Shown in pieces: positions 31,101-33,165 of a stretch of DNA of 39,882 nt. Both the position numbers and the translations under genes were made by a program. The stretch is taken from assembly GCA_000969725.1 (NCBI GenBank), contig JXSR01S064357.1; one strand, written 5' to 3'. Numbering within the stretch: position 1 is the stretch's first letter; each line of letters starts with the position of its first letter. The notes below the pieces were generated by a model, which worked only from the letters and a program-made list of their open reading frames with translations, ran no database searches and had not been told where the DNA came from. Source of the DNA: Ophiothrix spiculata. Lineage: Eukaryota; Echinodermata; Ophiuroidea; Amphilepidida; Ophiotrichidae.

Positions 31101-31909
31101 ATGTACATCCATGTAGATCCAACTGATAATACGTGCATGTGCCTCACAGACCACTGGTGGGTGCATTTTGACGAGCGACTTGATAGGACACGTACGTATA
31201 ATGTGTACGTGCATACACATACGCACAGTTAAATACGCAACATGAAATCACATTAAGCTGACGCATTATCGTGGCAGCACAATCTCCACTTCTGGGATAT
31301 ACATCGATGTACACCTATTTAATTCTCGTGCAGTAAGAATATGGAACAATCTACCTGTTGAAGTTAGATGTAACTTTTCTGATTATAGTGTCAATCAATT
31401 GAAACAACTTTGTATTATAAAATGCTCTTAAATATTATTTAATTTCTCCATGCTTATACCATGTTTATTTCATATACCATGTACAATGTATAAACAATGT
31501 TGTTTTATGTTCAACTACCATGTAAATTATTTATATTCACTATTGTTTGCAGGGCCTCCTTGGAAATCAGTGTTTATCATTGAAGGGGCTACCCTGCCTA
31601 AAGAAAGATTAAATAAATAAATAAATAAATAAGGGCTTAATCATAAAATCATTTTTGCTACACATTGTGTCACAGATCGGGATAGCAAAACGAGGTGATG
31701 AAACAAATGAATGTTAAAACTGATTGAGAATGTAACAATTTGGGTCAGTTATTATAATTTTTTTCCCAGACTTGCAAACAAATTTTATGATACCACCAAT
31801 CGTGAATTTTAAAGTGTGTTCTTTTTATCATATTCAGGCATGGCTTGCAGAAAGCGGACACAAAAAAGAGTTGGACGGATTAGTACCAATAGGATCACCA
31901 CCGAAGTGA
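1087..31909 (+). CDS. TBCCD1: TBCC domain-containing protein 1, 17 coding exons
   Basis: Joining 1087-1191, 2413-2537, 3276-3373, 4098-4206, 4865-4925, 6210-6285, 12645-12738, 14844-14910, 16298-16418, 17080-17143, 18174-18222, 21649-21728, 22794-22916, 24179 to about 24354, 25919-26016, 30406-30555 and 31838-31909 gives one open frame of about 555 residues ending in TGA. It aligns throughout with human TBCCD1 as I remember it: IACNKL, VNTLQFLL, GEEWPS, ELAMLQ, LSQVCKQTLAK, VKIHRCN, IEKCR, TPTRPL, HTHYPML, IPFDMEGDT and LVENKF. The N-terminal half (residues 1 to about 285) is the helical TBCCD1-specific region. The TBCC beta-helix covers roughly residues 307-440, and a charged helical tail follows. 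In vertebrates the protein sits at centrosomes and the spindle midzone and helps position centrosome and Golgi. The arginine finger of tubulin cofactor C is replaced by serine (RRFSIS), so GAP activity is not expected. The 3' end of exon 14 is inside an assembly gap; its position is projected from neighbouring repeat copies. Confidence 0.95.
1430..1800 (+). repeat. Short direct repeat pair
   Basis: A segment beginning AACCCTAACCCC and AATGCCCATTCTCCGTTT occurs at about 1430-1495 and again at about 1730-1790, each followed by GAAATCTTCAA. The SINE fragment lies between them. The rest of intron 1 up to 2412, including a GC-capped stretch at 1800-2180, holds nothing else I recognise. Confidence 0.5.
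1495..1610 (-). mobile_element. tRNA-derived SINE fragment
   Basis: On the minus strand it shows an A-box-like TGGCTTGACATAG (about 1563-1577) and a degenerate B box GGTTCTCATCC (1518-1528), at the spacing expected for an RNA polymerase III promoter. It shares the CCATGGCAG lead and overall order with the SINE split by a MITE near 15.2-15.8 kb. Its age is unclear; the B box is already imperfect. Confidence 0.5.
2413..2537 (+). CDS. TBCCD1: TBCCD1 exon 2
   Basis: Encodes residues 36 to about 77, including WKHIACNKLNISEELAW, which matches human WRHIACGKLQLAKDLAW. The acceptor is TTTGCCTTTCAG and the donor GTAAGTAGAG; it ends with two bases of a Met codon. Most of this exon and its donor are repeated downstream three more times (see the 2434-2957 array). 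Only this copy has an acceptor. Confidence 0.93.
2434..2957 (+). repeat. Tandem array of exon 2 plus its donor (143-bp unit)
   Basis: The segment from TATGCCAAGAGTA in exon 2 through GGAAACACATTGCATGC, the exon end, the donor GTAAGTAG and about 30 intron bases is repeated. Donors fall at 2538, 2681 and 2824 (spacing 143). A fourth decayed unit ends in GTAACTATG at about 2952. Copies 2 and 3 are nearly identical to each other. They carry about nine extra bases relative to exon 2, so the intronic copies spread from one altered copy. No copy after the first has an acceptor. Confidence 0.93.
3276..3373 (+). CDS. TBCCD1: TBCCD1 exon 3
   Basis: Completes the split Met codon and reads YFEGYDLLCEYPPGDRLKLA, matching human YFEIFDSLSEKTPEERLEWS. 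The acceptor is TTTGTGCAG and the donor GTACAATAG. A MITE begins only about nine bases into the following intron (3383). Confidence 0.9.
3383..3628. mobile_element. MITE with TCATGTGAGTGCAAG termini, copy 1
   Basis: Terminal inverted repeats of about 35 bp (CATGTGGGTGCAA... and ...CTTGCACTCACATG) enclose an inner hairpin (GAAATGGTTCTTC / GAAGAACCATTTC). Related copies are at 36105-36359 and 38480-38924. It begins about nine bases after the exon 3 donor. No coding capacity. Confidence 0.8.
4005..4072 (+). pseudogene. Decayed partial copy of TBCCD1 exon 4
   Basis: ATTTCTAAGGAACCAAACCT followed by CTGCAATTTGT aligns with the start of exon 4 (ATTTCTTACGGAACCAAGCC, CTGCAATTTTT), at roughly three quarters identity and an 89-bp spacing. 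It carries an in-frame stop in the exon 4 frame and no clean acceptor, so it is not expected to be used. Confidence 0.7.
4098..4206 (+). CDS. TBCCD1: TBCCD1 exon 4
   Basis: Encodes the strongly conserved VNTLQFLLYLFLQQVYKISL stretch. I chose the donor GTATCC at 4207 over the stronger-looking GTAAGG at 4247 because only the former joins exon 5 to give GEEWPS, the conserved human motif. A decayed copy of the first part of this exon lies 89 bases upstream. Confidence 0.88.
4594..4660 (+). repeat. 22-bp tandem repeat, three units
   Basis: The unit TAAATCTAAAAAGTAGAATT is repeated three times with small changes in intron 4. The rest of intron 4 (4207-4864) shows only an 11-base C run near 4329 and nothing else recognisable. 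Confidence 0.75.
4865..4925 (+). CDS. TBCCD1: TBCCD1 exon 5
   Basis: Short exon reading EWPSRPKSPMTGDGRLSTGT after joining, matching the human EWPSPRNKSQSPD linker. The acceptor is GTTTGTTAG and the donor GTGTGTATC. It joins exon 6 directly in phase 0; the exon-like stretch at 5055-5109 is skipped. Confidence 0.82.
5295..5590. repeat. Dispersed repeat with GGGGTGGGGGGTACTC end
   Basis: It starts at a G-rich edge followed by TACTCAAAAAATG and has repeated phrases (GGGTCT, GAACTGATTTTTTCCCC, GAACTGTTTTTTTCCCC). Similar G-rich/TACTC edges occur at 32740, 34380, 35100 and 35470. Open minus-strand frames here are typical of this low-complexity family and not gene evidence. Confidence 0.5.
5592..5979. 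repeat. Inverted-repeat-bounded segment rich in TGATACGA
   Basis: It is bounded by TTTATCACTCAGTA on the left and TACTGAGTGATAAA on the right. Inside are at least six TGATACGA/TCGTATCA-type motifs and a CpG-rich patch (5780-5845). Adjacent to the foldback at 5982-6131, which carries the same motif; the two may be one composite element. Confidence 0.6.
5982..6131. repeat. Foldback hairpin, about 65-bp arms
   Basis: GTTATCCCCCTGTTTGTTC at the left pairs with GAACAAACAGGGGATAAC at the right, and GGTTTGGGTTCGTATCACAC pairs with its complement around a 16-base loop centred near 6054. It lies 78 bases upstream of exon 6. Confidence 0.85.
6210..6285 (+). CDS. TBCCD1: TBCCD1 exon 6
   Basis: Reads NLDENSHLAFFQNHVHDMLS, matching human NWNDYSHQAFVYDHLSDLLE. 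The acceptor is TGCTTTAATTAG and the donor GTAAGAATT. It ends in phase 1. The next intron is the longest in the gene (6.4 kb) and is filled with transposable elements. Confidence 0.92.
6314..8328. mobile_element. TTAA-flanked element, copy 1 (interrupted)
   Basis: Ends are TTAAGGGACTGGCCTAGATTC and GAATCTAGGCTAGTCCCTTTAA-like, flanked by TTAA, a piggyBac-type target. Without its insertion (6794-8260) it is about 550 bp, matching the intact copy at 17445-17977. No coding capacity. Confidence 0.8.
6794..8260. mobile_element. Direct-repeat-bounded insertion, LTR-like
   Basis: Two direct repeats (6794-7258 and 7795-8260; 465 and 466 bp, nearly identical by eye) flank 536 bp of non-coding sequence. 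The unit begins ACACACCACCAAATAGC and ends GTAGTGCGCCCT. The insertion sits inside the TTAA-flanked element. Comparison with the uninterrupted copy near 17.9 kb suggests a short, imperfect target duplication (TATGAAG / TATAAGG). It looks like a small non-coding retroelement of the terminal-repeat miniature kind, or a tandemly repeated insertion. The usual TG...CA termini are absent, so class is uncertain. The similarity of the repeats suggests a fairly young insertion. Confidence 0.55.
8709..9035. mobile_element. Foldback MITE in intron 6
   Basis: About 50-bp imperfect inverted repeats: GCCATCTTGGATTGTCGCTC and GAGTTATTGTACCTCCAG at the left, CTGGAAGTACAATAACTC and ACACAAGATGGTGGC at the right. 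The interior is CpG-rich. No second copy in the window. Confidence 0.65.
9560..10214. mobile_element. Older AT-rich repeat hosting a LINE insertion
   Basis: It shares long stretches with the 18276-19195 cluster: AAAATCCTCAAAAATAAAAA, CCCATTCAGAAGTCATTTTT, GCACTTTGTTAAAAAGTTATGG and the end TGTTGTCCCCCCTTA (the complement of TAAGGGGGGAAAGCATG near 18276). It is split by the LINE tail at 9749-10079. Non-coding. Confidence 0.65.
9749..10079 (+). mobile_element. 5'-inverted LINE 3' end with (TAGA)n tail
   Basis: The 3' part encodes the C-terminal end of a LINE reverse-transcriptase protein: RAQGRPKADL, then in another frame DAGIDQNELLKLMLNRQQWR followed by KFIMASDRGRHR and a stop. The frame break shows that it is dead. 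It ends in a TAGATAGATAG tail. The insertion is flanked by TGATTTTTCTC (9738-9748) and TGATTTTCTC (10080-10089), a target duplication. Its first 68 bp (to about 9812) are an inverted copy of about 9967-10034, so a 5' rearrangement accompanied insertion. The clade is not certain. Confidence 0.8.
10579..10730. repeat. Foldback hairpin, about 70-bp arms
   Basis: GATTTATTGTTTTGCCTGTC at the left pairs with GACAGGCAAAACAATAAATC at the right, and GTGGGTGCCCCC pairs with GGGGGTGCCCAT around a three-base centre near 10654. The arms contain TACATTATTTT / AAAATAATGTACGC. Confidence 0.88.
11655..11929. other. Assembly gap (275 N)
   Basis: Run of N inside the hAT-type element. The inverted repeats on either side probably caused the assembly break. 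Confidence 0.99.
11930..12165. mobile_element. Fragment of the 27.4-28.4 kb foldback family
   Basis: Shares GCAAAATTTAGTTAGCTTTC, CCGTAAAATTTTGGGCC, CGCTTCTAGAAACATATAC and TGCTGAGTTACAGAGCATAA with the arms of the element at 27360-28390. It ends AAGGGTTGACAGGGCCCTTAA, matching that element's TTAAGGG... terminus. It is therefore nested within the hAT element; its left end is in the gap. Confidence 0.65.
12645..12738 (+). CDS. TBCCD1: TBCCD1 exon 7
   Basis: Reads VDVLLSVQCVEALGFILEG, matching human SSLVSREAVVALSFLIEG. The acceptor GTTTGCGTTTATAG keeps phase 1 and gives the expected spacing to exon 6. The donor is GTAAGTAGA. An open frame extends 5' of the acceptor but lacks similarity to TBCCD1. 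Confidence 0.88.
12793..13222. mobile_element. MITE with GGGGTGCTCTGGCAAAAT termini, copy 1
   Basis: TTGAGGGGTGCTCTGGCAAA at the left and TTTGCCAGAGCAGCCCACAA at the right are inverted. A copy is at 37883-38350, itself interrupted. It appears inserted between an (AAT)n run and ATTATACTTTATTTTTATAG, which look like parts of one older repeat. Confidence 0.75.
13222..13300. repeat. Dispersed TTTATAGAGCGC...GGCACTTTACA repeat
   Basis: ATACTTTATTTTTATAGAGC...CTCAGGGCACTTTACAATAA has the form of a widespread invertebrate retroelement tail (TATAGCGC...GCGCTTTACA), recognised from memory. 13300-13889 holds no gene or repeat that I recognise. Confidence 0.45.
13890..14207. mobile_element. TTAA MITE rich in ACGACA/TGTCGT, copy 1
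   Basis: Flanked by TTAA, with ends TTAAAGCTGGTTTCAGACTTG and ACTGAAACCACCTTAA. The interior is rich in TGTCGT/GCGACA-type hexamers and carries GATATATCGAT. Further copies, in the opposite orientation, are at 19804-20110 and 31945-32271. A piggyBac-type target (TTAA) is inferred. Confidence 0.85.
14320..14590 (-). repeat. GC-rich dispersed repeat
   Basis: On the minus strand it runs from GGCGTAGCTAGGGGGGCTGG to CTTTGCCCCTGGACCCCACC. Both are phrases I recall from invertebrate dispersed repeats. It is far more GC- and CpG-rich than its surroundings. No coding frame. Confidence 0.45.
14844..14910 (+). CDS. TBCCD1: TBCCD1 exon 8
   Basis: Reads SVSSLKELAMLQQVQSKSGY, matching human YPLHELALWQPLHADSGF. 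The acceptor is CTTTTTACAG and the donor GTGAGTTAA. The last seven exon bases and the donor form the first unit of a 21-bp tandem repeat with two further potential donors. Confidence 0.92.
14904..14968 (+). repeat. 21-bp donor-spanning tandem repeat at exon 8
   Basis: The unit TTCAAAGGTGAGTTAATTGAG occurs three times (starts about 14904, 14925 and 14946). Each copy has a usable donor: AAAG/GTGAGT, AAAA/GTGAGT and AAAG/GTGAGT. The first seven bases of unit 1 are the end of exon 8. Translation past the first donor stops at TAA within three codons. Confidence 0.93.
15160..15830 (+). mobile_element. tRNA-derived SINE split by a MITE
   Basis: The left part (about 15160-15227) has an A-box-like TAGCTTGCCATAG. 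After the MITE insertion the sequence resumes with the perfect B box GGTTCGAATCC (15765-15775). The order CCATGGCAG, A box, GATCAGGGTGC, B box matches the minus-strand copy at 1495-1610. Confidence 0.6.
15230..15756. mobile_element. Tc1/mariner-like MITE
   Basis: Termini CACTCCCGGTCAAAAGTG and CACTTTTGACCGGGAGTG, flanked by TA on both sides. The ends match the Tc1-type signature and target. About 527 bp, no transposase frame, so it depends on another element. It is inserted in the SINE between its A and B boxes. Confidence 0.9.
16298..16418 (+). CDS. TBCCD1: TBCCD1 exon 9
   Basis: Reads ITLSFSLRSFESWLRSNVIP and onwards, matching human ISKTFSFYKLEAWLRACLTG. The acceptor is TTTTACTTTCAG and the donor GTAAAACTT. 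It ends in phase 1. Confidence 0.94.
16450..16792. mobile_element. TAGGCCTAAAAAA-ended MITE, copy 1
   Basis: Ends TTTAGGCCTAAAAAATCC and ACACATTTTTTAGGCCTTAT, with GGTCGGTCGGTCGGTTGATC inside the left end and AAGGTCGGCCGTGG near the right. A better preserved copy is at 20622-20951. Confidence 0.65.
17080..17143 (+). CDS. TBCCD1: TBCCD1 exon 10
   Basis: Encodes GSEGDGVKRGKMATNAHKAP, matching the human HQVEGTTKRAKIACNTHVAP linker before the TBCC domain. The acceptor is TTTTCTCCAACAG and the donor GTGAGGTTA. A MITE begins about 300 bp downstream. Confidence 0.92.
17445..17977. mobile_element. TTAA-flanked element, copy 2 (intact)
   Basis: TTAAAGGGACTGGCC at the left and GGCTAGTCCCTTTAA at the right; collinear with 6314-8328 minus the latter's insertion. 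533 bp and non-coding. It gives the empty-site reference for the direct-repeat-bounded insertion. Confidence 0.85.
18174..18222 (+). CDS. TBCCD1: TBCCD1 exon 11, start of TBCC domain
   Basis: Reads NKFVVLSQVCKQTLAK, nearly identical to human HRLVVMSQVYKQTLAK. The acceptor is TTTGTTTTTACAG and the donor GTGAGTTG. A large repeat cluster begins about 50 bp into the following intron. Confidence 0.95.
18276..18590. mobile_element. End of the AT-rich repeat family
   Basis: Starts TAAGGGGGGAAAGCATG followed by TTACTCAATTTTACGTTTTT and ACCATAACTTTTTAACAAAG, the reverse complement of the end of the 9560-10214 element. It continues into a CpG-rich part (18395-18530) and then the foldback at 18600. Confidence 0.6.
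18600..19195. repeat. Large foldback, about 260-bp arms
   Basis: The left arm begins CAGAAAGGAATTTTCACAAG and the right arm ends GTGAAAATTCCTTTCTG. The two arms are inverted copies that meet near 18870. The right arm is longer by about 70 bp because of an insertion at about 19028-19100, ending in (CAA)n. Open frames here are by-products of AT-rich palindrome arms. Confidence 0.8.
19028..19100 (+). mobile_element. Short insertion with (CAA)n tail
   Basis: Absent from the left arm of the surrounding foldback. It contains CTCTTCAAAGAAGAGGTGCT and ends CCAACAACAACAACAA. Probably a truncated retroposon 3' end; the class is unknown. Confidence 0.5.
19196..19291 (+). repeat. 51-bp minisatellite, first block
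   Basis: Two units of the AGAAATCTTTTATTCTGGCA / TGGATTATAGAGGGGGATAC repeat. The same array continues at 20215-20452 after 0.9 kb of other sequence. Confidence 0.85.
19804..20110. mobile_element. TTAA MITE rich in ACGACA/TGTCGT, copy 2
   Basis: Ends TTAAGGTGGTTTCAGACTAG and CTAGTCTGAAACCAGCTTTA. It has many TGTCGT/ACGACA motifs, including TGTCGTACGGCA, TGGTCGTACGACAG and CACGACAGG. The best preserved copy of the three. It lies within the segment that splits the 51-bp minisatellite. Confidence 0.88.
20215..20452 (+). repeat. 51-bp minisatellite, second block
   Basis: About five units of CTGACTCAAAGAAATCTTTT / ATTCTGGCATGGATTATAGAG with variable G runs (4 to 9). Confidence 0.92.
20622..20951. 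mobile_element. TAGGCCTAAAAAA-ended MITE, copy 2
   Basis: Ends AGGCCTAAAAAAAATTGTTT (then GATTAGCGTAAC) and GTTACGCCAATCAAACAATT (then TTTTTAGGCCT). Non-coding. Confidence 0.82.
21451..21604. repeat. GC-rich foldback upstream of exon 12
   Basis: GTTAGGGGCGGCTTCAAAAC pairs with GTTTTGAAGCGACCCCTTAAC-like sequence at the right, and GCCGGTTCTTGGCGGTTCTG pairs with CAGAACCAGCCGCCCAGAAC. The arms also contain local direct repeats (GGCGGTT). It ends 45 bp before exon 12. Confidence 0.8.
21649..21728 (+). CDS. TBCCD1: TBCCD1 exon 12, TBCC domain
   Basis: Reads DAHVKIHRCNHAFIYLLSPL, matching human GAHVKIHRCNESFIYLLSPL. The acceptor is CATTTTCAG and the donor GTAAGCATT. A GC-rich foldback (21451-21604) ends only about 45 bases upstream of the exon. 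Confidence 0.96.
21946..22125 (+). mobile_element. tRNA-like SINE with inverted ends
   Basis: A box TGGCTTGGCATAGCTGG (22019-22035) and perfect B box GGTTCGAATCC (22064-22074), about 30 bases apart, as in tRNA-derived SINEs. The sequence around them does not fold as a canonical tRNA that I can recognise. The unit is bracketed by GTCCGAATACG on the left and CGTATTCGGACTTA on the right, unusual for a SINE. Confidence 0.65.
22569..22772. mobile_element. TACTGTATAGCGG MITE before exon 13
   Basis: Ends TACTGTATAGCGG...TTTTCGCGGGGTTAATTTT and CGCGAAAATTTCCCGCTATACAGTA-like, inverted over about 40 bp. 204 bp, non-coding, and 21 bases from the exon 13 acceptor. The type is widespread in invertebrates (recalled). 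Confidence 0.85.
22794..22916 (+). CDS. TBCCD1: TBCCD1 exon 13, TBCC domain
   Basis: Reads VSIEKCRHSTIVLGAVETTV and onwards to AVARRFSIS, matching human VTIEKCRNSIFVLGPVGTTL and AVCHRLSIS. The serine of RFSIS aligns with the catalytic arginine of tubulin cofactor C (QLRxH), as in human TBCCD1. The acceptor is TTTGTTACAG and the donor GTTGGTATT. A MITE (22569-22772) ends 21 bases before the exon, so the branch site probably lies in MITE-derived or immediately adjacent sequence. Confidence 0.95.
22984..23431. mobile_element. TTAA MITE with GGTGTCTG ends
   Basis: TTAAGGTGTCTGGTCC at the left and GGGCAGACACCTTAA at the right. GTGACCCCCAATTGTTATT occurs twice inside (about 23127 and 23338). 448 bp including TTAA, non-coding. 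23432-24178 shows nothing recognisable. Confidence 0.72.
24179..24354 (+). CDS. TBCCD1: TBCCD1 exon 14, 3' end in assembly gap
   Basis: The visible part (24179-24286) reads LHMMTPTRPLVLGGNDSIVL followed by APYHTHYPM, matching human FHVLTPTRPLILSGNQTVTF. The acceptor is ATTTTTTCAG. The rest is in the N run. Downstream repeat copies show what it should encode (GQHMARVGVASQPNLWDQ, like human EDHMARTGLATVPNYWDN) and the donor GTAAGGGTC. The end at 24354 is projected from the copy starting at 24504 and gives the right phase for exon 15. Confidence 0.8.
24240..25082 (+). repeat. Tandem array of exon 14 plus its donor (140-bp unit)
   Basis: The unit AATGATAGCATTGTGTTAGC, through CACATTATCCAATGCT, TTGGGGTAGCT and CTTTGTATAG, the donor GTAAGGGTC and 25 intron bases, begins at 24240, 24504, 24644, 24784, 24913 and 25053. 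Spacing is 140, except where one copy lacks 11 bp (129) and across the gap. The last unit is cut off at about 25082. Donors are at 24479, 24619, 24759 and two further sites. Reading past any donor reaches TAA in a few codons. Confidence 0.95.
24287..24456. other. Assembly gap (170 N)
   Basis: Run of N within the exon 14 tandem array. It hides the end of the true exon 14 and one or more array units. The distance across it is not a multiple of 140, so the gap length may be only an estimate. Confidence 0.99.
25398..25840. mobile_element. MITE with AGGTCYG ends
   Basis: AGGTCCGTATGCACAAAAAA followed by GGTTTAAGAGCTAGACCAGGT at the left; the right end is its imperfect inverse, with AAGCTCTTTTGAACATTCAG and ACCT. 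ACCTGGT/ACCAGGT motifs recur inside. It contains the foldback at 25439-25593. Confidence 0.7.
25439..25593. repeat. Foldback nested in the AGGTCYG MITE
   Basis: GCTGATTTCACTAACATTTA pairs with TAATGTTAGTGAAATCAGC, and GCAATGGTCG pairs with CGACCATTGC. The inner loop is about 70 bases. Confidence 0.78.
25919..26016 (+). CDS. TBCCD1: TBCCD1 exon 15
   Basis: Reads SPKDFFTFTIPFDMEGDTK, matching human PPCEFYVFIIPFEMEGDTT. The acceptor is TTTATTCCAG and the donor GTAAGCTTT. It ends in phase 0. Confidence 0.95.
26423..26933. mobile_element. Foldback element with GGATAC motifs
   Basis: CAGTTCGGGGGAACTCACAA (then TTTGGATACGTATC) at the left; GATACGTATCCGAATTGTGA (then GTTCCGCCGAACTG) at the right. 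ATTT on both sides is a possible target duplication. The long termini contain internal GATAC/GTATC repeats. No coding frame. Confidence 0.82.
27610..27717. repeat. Near-perfect 108-bp palindrome, no spacer
   Basis: Two 54-bp arms meet at TTTGGTCATGACCAAA (centre about 27663/27664), with only three mismatched positions by eye. The outer part is GGTCAAAACATAGTCGGCC and its complement. Confidence 0.9.
27802..27962. repeat. Foldback hairpin, about 75-bp arms
   Basis: ATAAAATTGGATGGATT pairs with AATCCATCCAATTTTAT, and AAAGATATTGGTC pairs with GACCAATATCTTT. The CpG-rich centre is GCGAGACGCGCAGCGTCGAG. Confidence 0.85.
28391..29783. other. Intron 15 stretch with no recognised feature
   Basis: AT-rich. 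It has a local duplication of ACCATGAGAAAAA near 28811 and 28880, two long A runs (about 29240 and 29430) and an exon-like stretch near 29456 that was rejected. Nothing else is supported. Confidence 0.6.
29784..30001. mobile_element. MITE with GATCACATAGAA ends
   Basis: TTAGGCTCTGATCACATAGA (then AGTATAC) at the left and GTATAGTTCTATGTGATCGC (then ATCCTTA) at the right. 218 bp, non-coding, AT/CG mixed interior with CGCTATACG motifs. Confidence 0.75.
30406..30555 (+). CDS. TBCCD1: TBCCD1 exon 16
   Basis: Reads EIPCGLSASYEKALNDRETE and onwards to FQTLVENKFQ, matching human EIPGGLPSVYQKALGQREQK and FQVLVENKFY. The acceptor is ATTGTTTTAAG and the donor GTGAGTGAT. The open frame extends upstream of the acceptor, but only the part after TTTTAAG matches TBCCD1. 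A partial second copy follows at about 30600-30690. Confidence 0.93.
30600..30690 (+). pseudogene. Partial tandem copy of exon 16 and its donor region
   Basis: TTAAACAGTCAGGGCTGACC followed by AAAGCTCAGAAGAAGCAGTT repeats the middle of exon 16 at a spacing of 113 bp, continuing through GACAGTTGTAGA and the intron motif GATCTCATGTACAGTTA. The stretch matching the exon end and GTGAGT is changed (GTGTTATTCAT), so the copy has lost its donor. It has no acceptor. Confidence 0.9.
30818..31119 (+). repeat. 25-bp minisatellite, about 12 units
   Basis: The unit GATGTACATCCATGTAGATT plus GCTGG repeats about twelve times, with shortened units near 30935 and 31070 and CCT variants at the right. Each unit contains the palindrome GATGTACATC. 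Because 25 is not a multiple of three and the unit lacks minus-strand stops, all three minus frames stay open; these frames are not genes. Confidence 0.95.
31310..31622 (+). mobile_element. 5'-truncated LINE 3' end with (AAAT)n tail
   Basis: It encodes the C-terminus FNSRAVRIWNNLPVEVRCNF followed by SDYSVNQLKQLCIIKCS and a stop, typical of non-LTR retrotransposon proteins. A 3' UTR then ends CAGGGCCTCCTTGGAAATCA...GGGGCTACCCTGCC and AAATAAATAAATAAATAAAT. The short inverted AGGGCCTCC / GGGGCTACCCT block near the tail is characteristic of such LINE ends. It is inserted in intron 16, about 215 bp before exon 17. Confidence 0.82.
31838..31909 (+). CDS. TBCCD1: TBCCD1 exon 17, stop codon
   Basis: Reads AWLAESGHKKELDGLVPIGS and ends TGA, matching human EWLINTGHRQQLDSLVPPAA. 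The acceptor is TCATATTCAG. The 3' untranslated region begins at 31910 and runs straight into a MITE at 31945. Confidence 0.94.
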   Translation, partial: AWLAESGHKKELDGLVPIGSPPK

Positions 31910-31944
31910 ATTGACAATAGTTTGAACATGTTGGGCATGACAGT

Positions 31945-32271
31945 TAAGGTAGTTTCAGAGTAGCTGTCGTTGCGGCACACGATGTTGCAGCAGACGACCA
32001 AACATTTGCAATTTTGAGTTGTCGTAAGGTAGCAGGACACATTTGCATATTGCCGCAATGGTCTGTCGCAAGAAAAGTTGAATTTATTCCAACTGAAAAT
32101 ATTGTGTCGTTGCGACCATCACAACAGGATAATCGATATATCCTTGTACGGCAACATGCCGTCGGCAAGCAGAATTTTCGAGATGCGACAAGTTCAGGTT
32201 TGCGCACTCAAAATTGTTGAGGTCACGCTGGTTGTACGATAACACGACAGGCAAGTCTTAAATCAGCTTTT
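31945..32271. mobile_element. TTAA MITE rich in ACGACA/TGTCGT, copy 3
   Basis: Starts TTAAGGTAGTTTCAGAGTAG and ends in AAATCAGCTTTTTA-like sequence; collinear with 19804-20110. It begins 35 bases after the TBCCD1 stop codon, so it is probably transcribed as 3' UTR. Confidence 0.85.
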
Positions 32272-32355
32272 TATGTTGGAGAGAGTTCAATGATGTGGTC
32301 ATAATGGATAATGAAGGAAGCGGAGCATTCCAAATGGAGGTGACATGATTTACTA

Positions 32356-32482
32356 TAGGCCAAACAAAAATTTATTGGACAGTGAAAACAAAAATCCAGA
32401 GTACAGGGCCCCTTTGTTTGTCAATTCAACCCCTGCTATGGATTTTTGTATACCTTGTCCAATGGACTTTTGATTTGCCTAC
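32356..32482. repeat. Small foldback
   Basis: TAGGCCAAACAAAAATTTATTGG pairs imperfectly with CCAATGGACTTTTGATTTGC and CTA at the right; ACAAAAATCCA and TGGATTTTTGT pair further in. Confidence 0.65.
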
Positions 32483-32739
32483 AGTATTTGTCAATATAAT
32501 GTTCAGATAGAAAAACTTACCAATTTCTGATTAGAAAATACTTTTCATGTACCATGTAACAAACCTGCTTATGTGGTCAAATAGAAAAAAACAATTTTTT
32601 GCTTGAAGTCAAAAAAAGTTTCATTTTCACTTGAATGAGCCTATAGTATAGTGTTCAACGTTCACCACAAGACAAGACACTGCAATAAGTCGAAAGTGGC
32701 CGCCAGTACATAATCAAGTTCAAGTAGCGGCTGCCATAG

Positions 32740-33165
32740 AGGGTGCCCGACCCGGGAGGGGTACTTAGTGCAGAAGTGATTACGGGGATGTGCCGCAAAC
32801 TTGGGTAACAAAATCAGGCTATGCCAATGGGTCCTTTTTCTTTGCAAAATGTGGTATTTTGATGGGTTTGTTTTTCAAAATTTTCGGAAATTTGCACTAA
32901 AATGGCACAAATTTTGGAGTTTTTTTTCTAAATTTCGAACAAAAATCAGCAGGCATGAGAATTTTCAGTTTTTAAAAGGAATTCAGTTTTTTTTTGCTTG
33001 CCAAAATGTATGTGTTTTTATTTATTTTTAGCCTATTTTGGAGCGTTTTTGCCTAATTTTACGCACTTTTTCAGTTTTTCTCACCACTTTCAGTTTTTTT
33101 AATGAAAGGCCATTCTCATGCTAGCCTTGTCCAAAGCTGGATTGGGCAGCCCCTCCCCCCTTTCA
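32740..33165. repeat. GGGAGGGGTACTT dispersed repeat, interrupted
   Basis: CCCGGGAGGGGTACTTAGTG at the left and GGGCAGCCCCTCCCCCCTTT at the right. The interior matches 35100-35475 (GTGCCGCAAA, CAAAATCAGGCT, GGTATTTTGATGGGTT, TTTTTCAAAATTTTC). The T-rich element 32950-33124 is inserted in it. Confidence 0.6.
32950..33124. mobile_element. T-rich element with GCATGAGAAT ends
   Basis: CAGGCATGAGAATTTTCAG at the left and GGCCATTCTCATGCTAG at the right, with repeated TTTTCAGTTTTT inside. It belongs with 36478-36630 and 38555-38747, which share the body (TTTTCAG, TTGCCAAAATGTATG, GTGTTTTTAT) but have different paired ends. Confidence 0.55.

Noticed and set aside
30818-31119. CRISPR-like array
   Set aside because: Units are contiguous with no spacers, in a eukaryotic intron.
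30755-31226. Overlapping minus-strand open frames of 61-108 codons
   Set aside because: They are translations of the 25-bp minisatellite, open in all three frames; there is no start context, domain or splice evidence.
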